Shown: piece by piece, positions 17,270 to 25,341 of the stretch
Layout: each line of letters begins with the position of its first letter
Position numbering within the stretch: the first letter of the stretch is position 1
DNA from: Rhodococcoides fascians NBRC 12155 = LMG 3623
GTDB lineage: Bacteria > Actinomycetota > Actinomycetes > Mycobacteriales > Mycobacteriaceae
NCBI RefSeq assembly: GCF_001894785.1
Contig: NZ_BCWW01000001.1
Span: 682,001 to 746,000 of the forward strand
Direction of reading: 5' to 3'
Length of the DNA: 64,000 nucleotides
Made by a program: the position numbers and the translations under genes
The notes under the pieces: model-generated
What the model was told of the DNA's origin: nothing
Databases searched by the model: none
The model's input: the letters and a program-made list of their open reading frames with translations, nothing else

Positions 17270-18816
17270 CGAACAGTCCACGATCGCAGCACAACCTGCG
17301 CGTGTCGAACGGCGACGGAACGTGTTGCGTCGCAGACATCTACCTTCCCGAGCCAGGATGTTTCCCGGCCACCGCTGTCATCACACGCACGATGTACGGA
17401 CGATCGCACCACCGCTCCGAAGGCCTCGGCTGGGCGCGCAACGGCTTCGCCTACGTCGTCGCCGACGTACGCGGACGGTACGACTCCGACGGAACCTTCA
17501 CTCCCTACCACTCGGAACGAGACGACGGCGCAGCACTGGTCGACTTCGTATGCGGTCAACCATGGGCGAACGGCGGCGTCGTCGCATACGGCGGCTCCTA
17601 CTCCGCCTACACCGCATGGGCGATGGCCGTAGAACGCCCGATCGCGGTCCGGGCGGTGGTGAGCCTGTGTCCCTCGATGGAACTCGCTCGCACCAAATTC
17701 GACCCGTCCGGCATTCTGCGCCTGTACGAGCACCTGGGGTGGTGGCTGCAGCACGGCGACGCCCGGGTGAGCCGAACGGACATGCCGGGCAATGCTTTAC
17801 CCGACCTCGAGTCGTATCTCGCACTTCCGGTCAAGCAGCTACCCGACACCACCGGGGTGCACCTCCCGACGTGGGGCGGGGTACTCGATCGAGGCCCGGA
17901 CCATCTCGACGACCAACGCATCACCGACAACGAACTGGCTGAATTGACGGTGCCTTCGTTTCACGTCGGAGGGTGGTACGACCTGGTGACCGAGACGTCG
18001 ATCGCCCATTTCGACCTTGTCGGTTCCAACGTCGAACCCCGCCCGGCCCGGCGGCTGATGATCGGGCCGTGGACCCACGAGCTGTTCGTCGATCCTTCCG
18101 GCCGCCACGGCCCGGTCGCGTCGATCGAGTGGGGGAAGATATGCGTGCAGTGGCTGCATTCGGTCCTCGGGCACCGCGCCGCCGAATCCAGATCGGCGTC
18201 CGTGTCGATCTTTCACCGGGGGGTCGATACGTGGATCGACAACGAGACACGCGCAGAACCGGAATCGTCGATCCTGCTGTACGCACACGACCGTCGCCGG
18301 CTCGAACCCGCGCCCCAGTCCGGCTCAGCCGCACTGTCTTTCGAGTACAACCCCGACGACCCGTACCCCACCATCCCCGCCCACCACGACCGCAGTGCTG
18401 TCGTCCGCAGTGACTTCGTCGACTTCACGACCGGCCCGCTGGCAGCCGACCTGCACATCGACGGCATCCCAGAAGCACACCTGACCGCATCGACCACAGC
18501 ACCGGAAGCCGACTGGGTCGTGCGGCTGCTCCACCGCAGCGCCGGCGGTTCGCTGCACCAAATCGGCTACGCCGTCGCGGTGACCGGTGCCAGCGCCGAC
18601 GCCGTGCGCGTTCCTCTCTCTCGCACGGCTGTACATCTCGAACGCGGGTCGGAGCTGATCCTGCACATCACCGGCAGCGACTTCCCCGCCCTCACGCGGA
18701 ACTTGAACAGCGGCAACCGCTACATCGGCACGACAATCGAAAAGGCAACGCAAACAGTGCATGTCGGTGCCACCCGTGCCTTCGTGCGTCTCCCTATCCG
18801 ACAGGAAAAGCAATGA
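17266..18816 (+). CDS. CocE/NonD-family (X-Pro dipeptidyl-peptidase-like) hydrolase in RiPP cluster
   Basis: A 516-residue alpha/beta hydrolase of the S15/CocE family. The catalytic triad is visible: Ser111 in YGGSYSAYTAW, Asp239 in VGGWYDL and His271 in GPWTHELF. A C-terminal jelly-roll (X-Pro dipeptidyl-peptidase C domain) follows from about residue 330. Family members are cytosolic acyl hydrolases or Xaa-Pro peptidases, and no signal peptide is seen. It overlaps genes on both sides by 4 bp, so it belongs to the RiPP operon. Leader or spacer proteolysis of the proline-containing precursor, or ester/amide trimming, are the likely jobs (inference). Confidence 0.85.
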   Translation: MTNSPRSQHNLRVSNGDGTCCVADIYLPEPGCFPATAVITRTMYGRSHHRSEGLGWARNGFAYVVADVRGRYDSDGTFTPYHSERDDGAALVDFVCGQPWANGGVVAYGGSYSAYTAWAMAVERPIAVRAVVSLCPSMELARTKFDPSGILRLYEHLGWWLQHGDARVSRTDMPGNALPDLESYLALPVKQLPDTTGVHLPTWGGVLDRGPDHLDDQRITDNELAELTVPSFHVGGWYDLVTETSIAHFDLVGSNVEPRPARRLMIGPWTHELFVDPSGRHGPVASIEWGKICVQWLHSVLGHRAAESRSASVSIFHRGVDTWIDNETRAEPESSILLYAHDRRRLEPAPQSGSAALSFEYNPDDPYPTIPAHHDRSAVVRSDFVDFTTGPLAADLHIDGIPEAHLTASTTAPEADWVVRLLHRSAGGSLHQIGYAVAVTGASADAVRVPLSRTAVHLERGSELILHITGSDFPALTRNLNSGNRYIGTTIEKATQTVHVGATRAFVRLPIRQEKQ

Positions 18817-20180
18817 GCGTTCACGGATCGAGCCTTCATGGATCCCGGCTCGGCGTCCTCACCGGTGTGGGTCCGCTCGAACGAGATGTCGAGCTGCCCA
18901 GTGCGTGGGTGGGCTACCGCGCCCATGTCGCATGCATGGATCGGGTCGTCGACTGGGTCGCCGACCCGATCGGCTTCGGTGCCTCGTTCGGAGATCACGG
19001 AGCGGCACGTGGTGCCGCGATAGGGGAAGCCGTCGAACGGTACTGCGGCAATGCTGTTCCCCCGCATCTCGACCGTGCGAGCTACCGCGAACTGCGCGCC
19101 CGCGGAATCGACGCGCTCGATCCCGGCACCTTCGCGTTGTACTCACCCGAGCAATACGCAAGCCGTGGTTTCCCGTTCGTACCGTTCACGGCCGATACCC
19201 CTGTCGAATGGGTCGAAGGCGTTGACATGCACGACGGCCGGGCCGTACGAGCCCCGGCAGGATCGGTCTATCTCAACTACATTCGTGGCTCCCGCACGTT
19301 GGAGCCGCCGCTGCACTCGTTGATGTACTCCGGTATCGCCACCGGTACGAGCCGGCAGCGGGCCGAGCAATCCGCCATCGAGGAGCTGCTCGAGCGCGAT
19401 GCCACAACGATCTGGTGGGCCAGCGGTACCGACGCTCACCGACTCGACGACGGGGGACGGGTCATAGGCCAGATGGGCTGCCCCGCCGAAGGATTCGACC
19501 TCGACGTGACTTTGATTCACATCCCGTCGCAATTCGGTGTGCCCGTCGTCGGGGCACTGGTCCGCGACCGTGCCCGCGAACTCGTCGCCTTCGGCAGCGC
19601 CTGCCGCGCCACCCCGCATGCCGCTGCGACGAAAGCGCTCGTCGAAGCGCTGGGATCGATGCAACTCTCCCGTCAACTCGCCGACCCGGACAGTGAGACC
19701 TGGCAGTCCGTCCGTACCGGCGCGATGCCAGACCACGTCTTCCTTCCGTACCGCGCGGATCGCAACTACCTCGACGCGGCCGGAAAGAACTTCCGCAACC
19801 TGGTCGACCTACCCGCCGTCGCACAGCTCTACCAGGACCGGCGCATGCAGGCCGGCACCGCGCTCCTTCGCCTCGAACCTCGCGACCGGGTCGCGATGGA
19901 CGAGATCCCCGCGGTCACGGGCTCGGTGCGGGAAACCTACCTCGCTGCGCTCGCACGCCACGGCATCGACGCGGTCGTCGTCGATCTCACCACCGACGAC
20001 ATCGCGCAATCCGGTCTGACGGTGGTTCGAGTGCTGACACCCCAACTGGTCGGCAACGGCCCGCCGGCATTCCCGCTCCACGGGTCGCCGCGTCTACTCG
20101 AGGTACCCACCGCTCTCGGGTGGAACGTGCACCCGCGCAACAGCTCTGACCTGGTCAGAGTCCCCCTACCGCTTGCCTAG
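18813..20180 (+). CDS. YcaO-domain protein 1 (RiPP backbone-modifying enzyme)
   Basis: A 455-residue YcaO protein. YcaO enzymes use ATP to activate backbone amides, forming azolines, amidines or thioamides. The ATP/Mg-binding motifs are present: AAIGEAVERY (E72, E75, R76) and QSAIEELLERDA (around residues 186-197). The C-terminus ends in PLPLA, close to the proline-rich tail of azoline-forming members. It overlaps the hydrolase gene by 4 bp. The next gene is a paralogue, sharing the GAAIGE.VERYCGN block and overall layout. The product chemistry cannot be read from sequence. Confidence 0.9.
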   Translation: MSVHGSSLHGSRLGVLTGVGPLERDVELPSAWVGYRAHVACMDRVVDWVADPIGFGASFGDHGAARGAAIGEAVERYCGNAVPPHLDRASYRELRARGIDALDPGTFALYSPEQYASRGFPFVPFTADTPVEWVEGVDMHDGRAVRAPAGSVYLNYIRGSRTLEPPLHSLMYSGIATGTSRQRAEQSAIEELLERDATTIWWASGTDAHRLDDGGRVIGQMGCPAEGFDLDVTLIHIPSQFGVPVVGALVRDRARELVAFGSACRATPHAAATKALVEALGSMQLSRQLADPDSETWQSVRTGAMPDHVFLPYRADRNYLDAAGKNFRNLVDLPAVAQLYQDRRMQAGTALLRLEPRDRVAMDEIPAVTGSVRETYLAALARHGIDAVVVDLTTDDIAQSGLTVVRVLTPQLVGNGPPAFPLHGSPRLLEVPTALGWNVHPRNSSDLVRVPLPLA

Positions 20181-20220
20181 TATTGCTTGCCCTGTGACCG
20201 ACTGCAACGAGAAGGAAGAC

Positions 20221-21573
20221 ATGTACGACGCGTTGGTCGACCCCCGGTTCGGAGTTCTCACCCGACTGGACCCCCGCTGCATTCCCGAGCACTTTCCCTC
20301 CTCCTTCGCCCTGACCCACTCCCGTATCAGCGACATCAGCCGATTCAGCGACTGGCCGGCGGACAATTCCGGAGCCGGCTACGGCTTCGGCTCCCCGGAC
20401 CGCGTGCTGGGCGCAGCAATCGGCGAAGGCGTCGAACGGTACTGCGGCAACCTCGTTCCGGACGGCCTCCGCCGCGGCAGCTACCTCTCTCTGACCGCCG
20501 AGGGTGTCGACGCTCTCGACCCCGCCACGGTGTGCCTGTACTCCGCCGAACAGCATGCGGCACCGCGCTTCCCTGCATCCGAGTTCACCGGAAGCCTCGA
20601 CGTCGAATGGATCGACGGCACCGACCTCTCGACCGGGAGCTCGGTGTGGGTGCCGGCGTCACTGGTGTGGCCCTCGTACTTCGGATCGCGCACACGCCCG
20701 GTGGACGAGGACCGCCCGCTGACGAACCCGATCGTCCAGGCAGGTCTCGCCGCGGGCCCCAGCAGTGAATTCGCCTGCTGGGGCGCACTATGCGAAATAC
20801 TCGAACGTGATGCGATGACACTGTCCTGGTACGGCGGACAAGGCGTTCACGAAGTGTCCGTACCGACGTGGCTACGCCAGTTCGCGAGGGGGCCACAGGG
20901 GCGACTCGACACTCGTTTCTATTCGTTCACCACCGAATTCGGCATTCCGGTACTCGGGTCTTTGGTGCATGACCGCTCGACGGAATTTCTGACGCTCGGG
21001 ATGGGTGTGGGAACAGACGCGGTGCGCGCTGCGGAAAAGGCATACGCCGAAGCCCTGCAACTCCAACTGTTCGTCTCCGAATACGACGACCCGACCTCGG
21101 CTTATATGCAGGCAGCGCAGTCACCGACCAGCCCGCTCAAACCCTGGCGCGCTGACCGCGCCTACGGAATGTCCTATCGAAGCGATCGGCGCGATCTGGT
21201 CGACTACGTCTGCCACCTCCAGATACACCTCGATCCCGAAGTGCAAGAACAGTTCCGTCGTGAACTTGCCGCCGCCACAATCGGTTCGGTCGACCTGTCG
21301 GACCTCGACACGGCCGACGCCGCACCGACAACCGACCGAATCGCGGCATTGGTCAAGGTCTTGAACAGCGCTGGGCACCGTGTCGTCGAAGTCGATGTCA
21401 CCACCGCGGACGTGAGAGCGGCCGGACTACACGTAGTTCGGGTCGTTGCCACCGGGCTGTATTCGAGCTCGCCGATCGGCCTTCCGTTCCTCGGCGGGAG
21501 CCGTATGCCTGCTGCTGTCGCCGCCGCAGCCGCCGCGGGCACCACGCTGCCGACTACGCCCCTCCCACACTGA
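20221..21573 (+). CDS. YcaO-domain protein 2 (paralogue)
   Basis: A 450-residue YcaO protein from the ATG at 20221, chosen because AAGGAAG precedes it and the N-terminus then aligns with YcaO 1 (GVLT near residue 10). ATP-site motifs are AAIGEGVERYCGN (E69, E72, R73) and GALCEILERDAMT. The C-terminus ends LPTTPLPH, again proline-rich. Both copies keep the acidic ATP residues, so neither looks like a dead scaffold. They may work as a heterodimer or act on different residues of the repeated core. The gene ends 9 bp before the convergent dehydrogenase gene. Confidence 0.88.
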   Translation: MYDALVDPRFGVLTRLDPRCIPEHFPSSFALTHSRISDISRFSDWPADNSGAGYGFGSPDRVLGAAIGEGVERYCGNLVPDGLRRGSYLSLTAEGVDALDPATVCLYSAEQHAAPRFPASEFTGSLDVEWIDGTDLSTGSSVWVPASLVWPSYFGSRTRPVDEDRPLTNPIVQAGLAAGPSSEFACWGALCEILERDAMTLSWYGGQGVHEVSVPTWLRQFARGPQGRLDTRFYSFTTEFGIPVLGSLVHDRSTEFLTLGMGVGTDAVRAAEKAYAEALQLQLFVSEYDDPTSAYMQAAQSPTSPLKPWRADRAYGMSYRSDRRDLVDYVCHLQIHLDPEVQEQFRRELAAATIGSVDLSDLDTADAAPTTDRIAALVKVLNSAGHRVVEVDVTTADVRAAGLHVVRVVATGLYSSSPIGLPFLGGSRMPAAVAAAAAAGTTLPTTPLPH

Positions 21574-21582
21574 GACCAACTC

Positions 21583-22326
21583 CTACACCGACGATTCTTC
21601 CAGCCCGGTGATGCGCGGCGGCCCAACAGCCACCAGCATCGTCACTATCGCCGCAGCATCGAGTCCGAGCACCGATTCCGCCGCCGGATCGGAAAAACCC
21701 GAGACTGCGCAGCACGCCATGCCCATCGCTGTGGCGGTCAAATACAGATTCTGGACCCCGATGCCGGCATCGACGTGCACCGTGCGGTAGTGGCGCGGTG
21801 GGTATTTGGCCAGCGCGACATCCAGCCTTGCAGTCAGAGCGAGGCTCGCCGCCGGCAACGCCGCGAACTCGCTCTGGGCGTACAGCTCGGCCAGTGCAAC
21901 GGCAGGGTCCACCGCGGACACGAGCTGCAAAGAGTGATCGGCCATGTCGTATCGGTAGATTCCCGGCCGGATGCCGGCGATGCGGGTTGCGAACAGGAAC
22001 GTGTCGCGGGTGCGGAGGCCGCCTGCGGTCGGTGCCACGCTCAGCGGGTATTCGCGGTCGCCGTAGGCCTCGATCCGGCGTCCGAGTCCGAGCGCAGTAC
22101 CGAGCAGGGTTCCGACCGAATCCACGCTCAGTTCGCCACTCGGGTCGAAGTCGTACCGCGAACGCCGGGCGTGGACCAGCGCTGTGAACGGCGAGTCGAG
22201 TGTGCGTGGCTTCGGGAGGTGAATCCAGGCACCGTTTCGATTCATGGGTCTCTGAGTCGGCGCAGGATCGACTGCGCCGTTGAGCCGATCGTGAATCTCC
22301 CTGAGAGAGGCGATCTCCGTGTGCAT
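21583..22326 (-). CDS. SagB-type FMN nitroreductase/dehydrogenase
   Basis: A 247-residue member of the nitroreductase fold like SagB/McbC, the FMN dehydrogenases that oxidise azolines to azoles. The start at 22326 has AAGGAG about 9 bp upstream. Typical segments are ARRSRYDFDPSGELS, SVAPTAGGLRTRDTFLFA and VDAGIGVQNLYLTATAMG; the last is the hallmark helix of this family. It is transcribed opposite to the YcaO genes and diverges from the importer genes. Its presence favours azole formation on Thr/Ser of the precursor over amidine or thioamide chemistry. Confidence 0.83.
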   Translation of the reverse strand: MHTEIASLREIHDRLNGAVDPAPTQRPMNRNGAWIHLPKPRTLDSPFTALVHARRSRYDFDPSGELSVDSVGTLLGTALGLGRRIEAYGDREYPLSVAPTAGGLRTRDTFLFATRIAGIRPGIYRYDMADHSLQLVSAVDPAVALAELYAQSEFAALPAASLALTARLDVALAKYPPRHYRTVHVDAGIGVQNLYLTATAMGMACCAVSGFSDPAAESVLGLDAAAIVTMLVAVGPPRITGLEESSV

Positions 22327-22391
22327 CAGGGTCGGCTCCTTCACCAGTACGCACAGCCCGAGGTGTCGTCTCCGCACTGTGTTCGCTACAG

Positions 22392-22412
22392 TATCGACAC
22401 TGATTGTCATTA
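22392..22412. promoter_or_regulatory. Zur-like box between dehydrogenase and metal-chelate importer
   Basis: The 21-mer has arms TATCGACA and TGTCATTA around CTGAT, with 7 of 10 arm positions symmetric. Read on the minus strand it matches my remembered actinobacterial Zur consensus at 16 of 21 positions and contains the same GACAATCA as the site at 16139-16159. It lies 27 bp before the permease start and 66 bp from the dehydrogenase start, so one site could control both directions. Confidence 0.5.
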
Positions 22413-22439
22413 ACAACTAGCTGTCGGGATGTAGACCTG

Positions 22440-23522
22440 ATGAAACGATCGCCGGCCACTGCGGTGCGCAGCACGGGCGCACCGCCCTTCGCCTCGCCCC
22501 AACGCTTTCGCGTGTTGCTGGCGATCTCGGGCTTCGCCATCGTGGTCATCGCGGTGGCGTCGGTCAGCATCGGCGCTGTCACCATCGGACTCGGAGACAT
22601 CTGGGGTTCGGTCGCCCAACACCTCGGCATGGCGGGCACGCACACCTCGACACCGGTCAACGATCAGATCGTCTGGCAGGTCCGCGTCCCGCGCACAATT
22701 CTCGCCATCGTCGTCGGCGCGGGTCTGGCGATAGCGGGCGTGGTCATCCAAGTCGTTGTGCGTAACCCGTTGGGCGACCCCTACCTGATCGGGATCGTGC
22801 CGGGCGCGAGCCTGGGCGCAGTTATCGTCATCGTCTTCGGCGCCGGGGTACTCGGCGGCGTATCGCTGTCCGCGGCTGCCTTCATCGGCGGCCTCCTGGC
22901 GTTCGCGCTGGTGTTCGTCCTCGCCCGCCGCGGAGGGCAATGGCCACCGACCCGGCTCGTGCTGGCAGGGGTCGCCGTCGGGTACCTCGTCTCCTCGTTC
23001 ACGTTCTTCTTTCAAACCATCGCCACTCCCAATCAATCTCAGCGCGTGCTGTTCTGGAGTCTCGGTTCGATCGCCGGAGCATCGTGGGCGAGCCTGCTGC
23101 TGCCCGCGATCGTCATTGCGGCGGCCACGACGTGGCTGATGTGGAACAGTGCCCGTCTGAACGCCCTGGCTTCCGGCACCGACCTCGGCTACTCCCTCGG
23201 CATCGACGTCGCGCGATTCCAAATGACGCTGATGGTGGTGGTGTCGGTCCTGACAGGCGTCATCGTTGCCGAAGTAGGCGGTATCGGGTTCGTCGGCCTG
23301 GTCATCCCGCACATAGCGCGACTGCTCGTCGGTGCCGATCACCGCCGCGTCGTCGTCACCGCAACACTGCTCGGCGCATGCTTCCTACCGCTCTCGGACA
23401 TCGCCGCCCGCGTGCTCCGCGCCCCCGCCGAACTTCCGATCGGGGTGGTCACCTCGGCCATCGGCGCTCCGTTCTTCCTGTACCTGCTGGTCTCCTCCGG
23501 GCGGACGGCGAGGGCTCGATGA
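22440..23522 (+). CDS. FecCD-family ABC permease for a metal chelate
   Basis: A 360-residue, about ten-helix permease of the siderophore/vitamin B12 type. Signatures are QVRVPRTILAIVVGAGLAIAG, VVRNPLGDPYLIGIVPGASLG and GFVGLVIPHIARLLVGADHR, the last being the ATPase-coupling loop. The ATG at 22440 is preferred; an upstream start would run through the Zur-like site. Only one permease gene is present, so it should form a homodimer. It overlaps the ATPase gene by 4 bp. Its place inside the RiPP cluster suggests re-uptake of the metal-loaded peptide. Confidence 0.92.
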   Translation: MKRSPATAVRSTGAPPFASPQRFRVLLAISGFAIVVIAVASVSIGAVTIGLGDIWGSVAQHLGMAGTHTSTPVNDQIVWQVRVPRTILAIVVGAGLAIAGVVIQVVVRNPLGDPYLIGIVPGASLGAVIVIVFGAGVLGGVSLSAAAFIGGLLAFALVFVLARRGGQWPPTRLVLAGVAVGYLVSSFTFFFQTIATPNQSQRVLFWSLGSIAGASWASLLLPAIVIAAATTWLMWNSARLNALASGTDLGYSLGIDVARFQMTLMVVVSVLTGVIVAEVGGIGFVGLVIPHIARLLVGADHRRVVVTATLLGACFLPLSDIAARVLRAPAELPIGVVTSAIGAPFFLYLLVSSGRTARAR

Positions 23523-24361
23523 AACTCGACGCACAGGGCGTCGCCGTCGCCATCGACGGCACCAAGATTCTCACCGACGGCGTAATACACGCCGAATCAG
23601 GCTCGATTGTAGGACTTCTCGGACCGAACGGCAGCGGAAAGTCGACGCTGCTACGCACGCTCTACCGGGCCCTCATACCCTCAGGTGGAACGATCGTGCT
23701 GGGCGAGGACGACCTTCGCCGCCTCAGCGCTCGTGAATCGGCGACCAGGACTGCGGTTGTCCTGCAGGACGATTCACCGGAATTCGAGTTCACCGCACGG
23801 GAGATCATCGAACTCGGACGCATCCCGCACAACACCGGTCTGCGACGCTTCGGCGCGGTCGATGTCGCCGCAGTGGACGCCGCCGTGATGGCCGCCGGGA
23901 TCGCGCACCTCGTCGACCGTCAGATCTCGACCCTGTCCGGCGGCGAGCGGCAACGCGTCTTCGTAGCTCGGGCCCTCGCGCAACAAGCTCCGATACTGAT
24001 CCTCGACGAACCCACCAACCACCTCGACATCTCGGCGCAGCTCGACCTCCTCGAACTGCTCACCGCAACCGAAGCCACCGTTGTCGTCGCATTACACGAC
24101 ATCGACCTCGCTGCCGCCTACTGCGACAGCCTGTTCGTCATGAAATCCGGTGCCCTCGTCACCCACGGAACTCCCACCGACGTCTTGACAACGGACATGC
24201 TTCGCGAGGTCTACGGCGTCGACTCGGTCATCGCCGTCAACCCGATCACCGGCCGACCCTGCGTCCATTTCGGACCCGCCACCTCGCACCGCCCATCCAC
24301 CGCGAGCTGCACCGCTACTCAACCCAATTTCGACACCCGCACCGAAAGTAGCCAACCATGA
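23519..24361 (+). CDS. ABC transporter ATPase for the metal-chelate importer
   Basis: A 280-residue FecE-type ATPase: Walker A GPNGSGKST, Q-loop in VVLQDD, signature LSGGERQRVF, Walker B ILILDEPTNHLD and switch histidine in VVALHDIDLA. A roughly 30-residue tail after the core is rich in Ser, Thr and His. The ATG overlaps the permease stop and its own stop overlaps the next ATG, so the three importer genes are translationally coupled. Confidence 0.92.
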   Translation: MKLDAQGVAVAIDGTKILTDGVIHAESGSIVGLLGPNGSGKSTLLRTLYRALIPSGGTIVLGEDDLRRLSARESATRTAVVLQDDSPEFEFTAREIIELGRIPHNTGLRRFGAVDVAAVDAAVMAAGIAHLVDRQISTLSGGERQRVFVARALAQQAPILILDEPTNHLDISAQLDLLELLTATEATVVVALHDIDLAAAYCDSLFVMKSGALVTHGTPTDVLTTDMLREVYGVDSVIAVNPITGRPCVHFGPATSHRPSTASCTATQPNFDTRTESSQP

Positions 24362-25341
24362 AGATCGCCGTACGAACCGGAACTTGCGTCGCCGCAACCG
24401 TTCTCCTACTGTCCGCCTGCTCGAGCGGACAGGCCGAACCCACTGCCGCAGGCACCGAGACCGACAGCGGCACCTCGGCATACCCGGTGACCGTGGCCAG
24501 TTGCGGCGTCGACTACACCTACGACGCCCCACCCGAGCGGGTACTCCTCGGAGCTCCGGGAGTCATCGCCACGCTCGATGCACTCGGCGTCGCCGACAGC
24601 GCGATCGGATACACCAACGGCAGTTACGCATTCGACGGACTCGACCGATTCTCGGGCCTGACCTCCAACACCGACGACTATGCACCCTCACGCGAATTCC
24701 TTATCGGGGCCTCACCGGATCTGTTCCTGTCCAACGACCAAGGGCAACTCGGCGGCCAAGGATCGGCGAGCTCCGATGACCTGACCACTGCAGGCGGCAA
24801 CCTTTACGTCCTCGGCGAATACTGCCAGAACACGCCCGCGCCCACGACAATCGACGCGGTCTACACCGACGTGGACAACCTCGGCACCATCTACGGCGTC
24901 CCGGACAAAGCCGCAGAGGTCGTGACCTCGCTGCGCGATCGCGTCACCGCAGCACGAGCGAAGAACACCGACAGTGCGCCGCTGTCGGCAGCAGTTGTCC
25001 AGAGCTTCGACGGTAAGCTCTATGCCTTGAGTGGGTCTTACTACAGCGCAGTGGTCGACGCACTCGGCATGACCAACGAATTCGCCGACATCGACGGCAA
25101 TTTTGCCGAAATCACTCCCGAAGCAGCCTTGAGCGCTGCACCCGACGTCGTCCTGGTGCAGTACGCCGGATCGGAAGCGGACGCCGCGGCCGCCGTGACA
25201 GATATATCGGCTCTGCTCGCGAACTCACCAGCGGTGCGGAACTCCCGGGTGTACCCGCAGAACGAAGCCGACTTCCAGGCTGCCGGAGTCCGCATCGTCG
25301 ACGCCATCGAGAACACCGCGGACAACGTGTTCGGCAAGTGA
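24358..25341 (+). CDS. Substrate-binding lipoprotein of the metal-chelate importer
   Basis: A 327-residue FecB/FepB-type binding protein. The N-terminus is a lipoprotein signal with lipobox LLSAC (Cys21). CGVDYTYDAPPERVLLGAPG is the standard start of the siderophore-binding fold, and the second lobe begins around residue 170. The protein contains no histidine at all, so it is not a ZnuA/TroA-type binder of bare zinc or manganese and should capture a chelate or other organic ligand. Two extra cysteines (in ASCGV and EYCQN) may form a disulfide. Confidence 0.9.
   Translation: MKIAVRTGTCVAATVLLLSACSSGQAEPTAAGTETDSGTSAYPVTVASCGVDYTYDAPPERVLLGAPGVIATLDALGVADSAIGYTNGSYAFDGLDRFSGLTSNTDDYAPSREFLIGASPDLFLSNDQGQLGGQGSASSDDLTTAGGNLYVLGEYCQNTPAPTTIDAVYTDVDNLGTIYGVPDKAAEVVTSLRDRVTAARAKNTDSAPLSAAVVQSFDGKLYALSGSYYSAVVDALGMTNEFADIDGNFAEITPEAALSAAPDVVLVQYAGSEADAAAAVTDISALLANSPAVRNSRVYPQNEADFQAAGVRIVDAIENTADNVFGK

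Noticed and set aside
21446..21790. Small plus-strand frame across the end of YcaO 2 and the dehydrogenase gene
   Set aside because: It overlaps two well-supported genes, and no ribosome-binding site or homology is visible.
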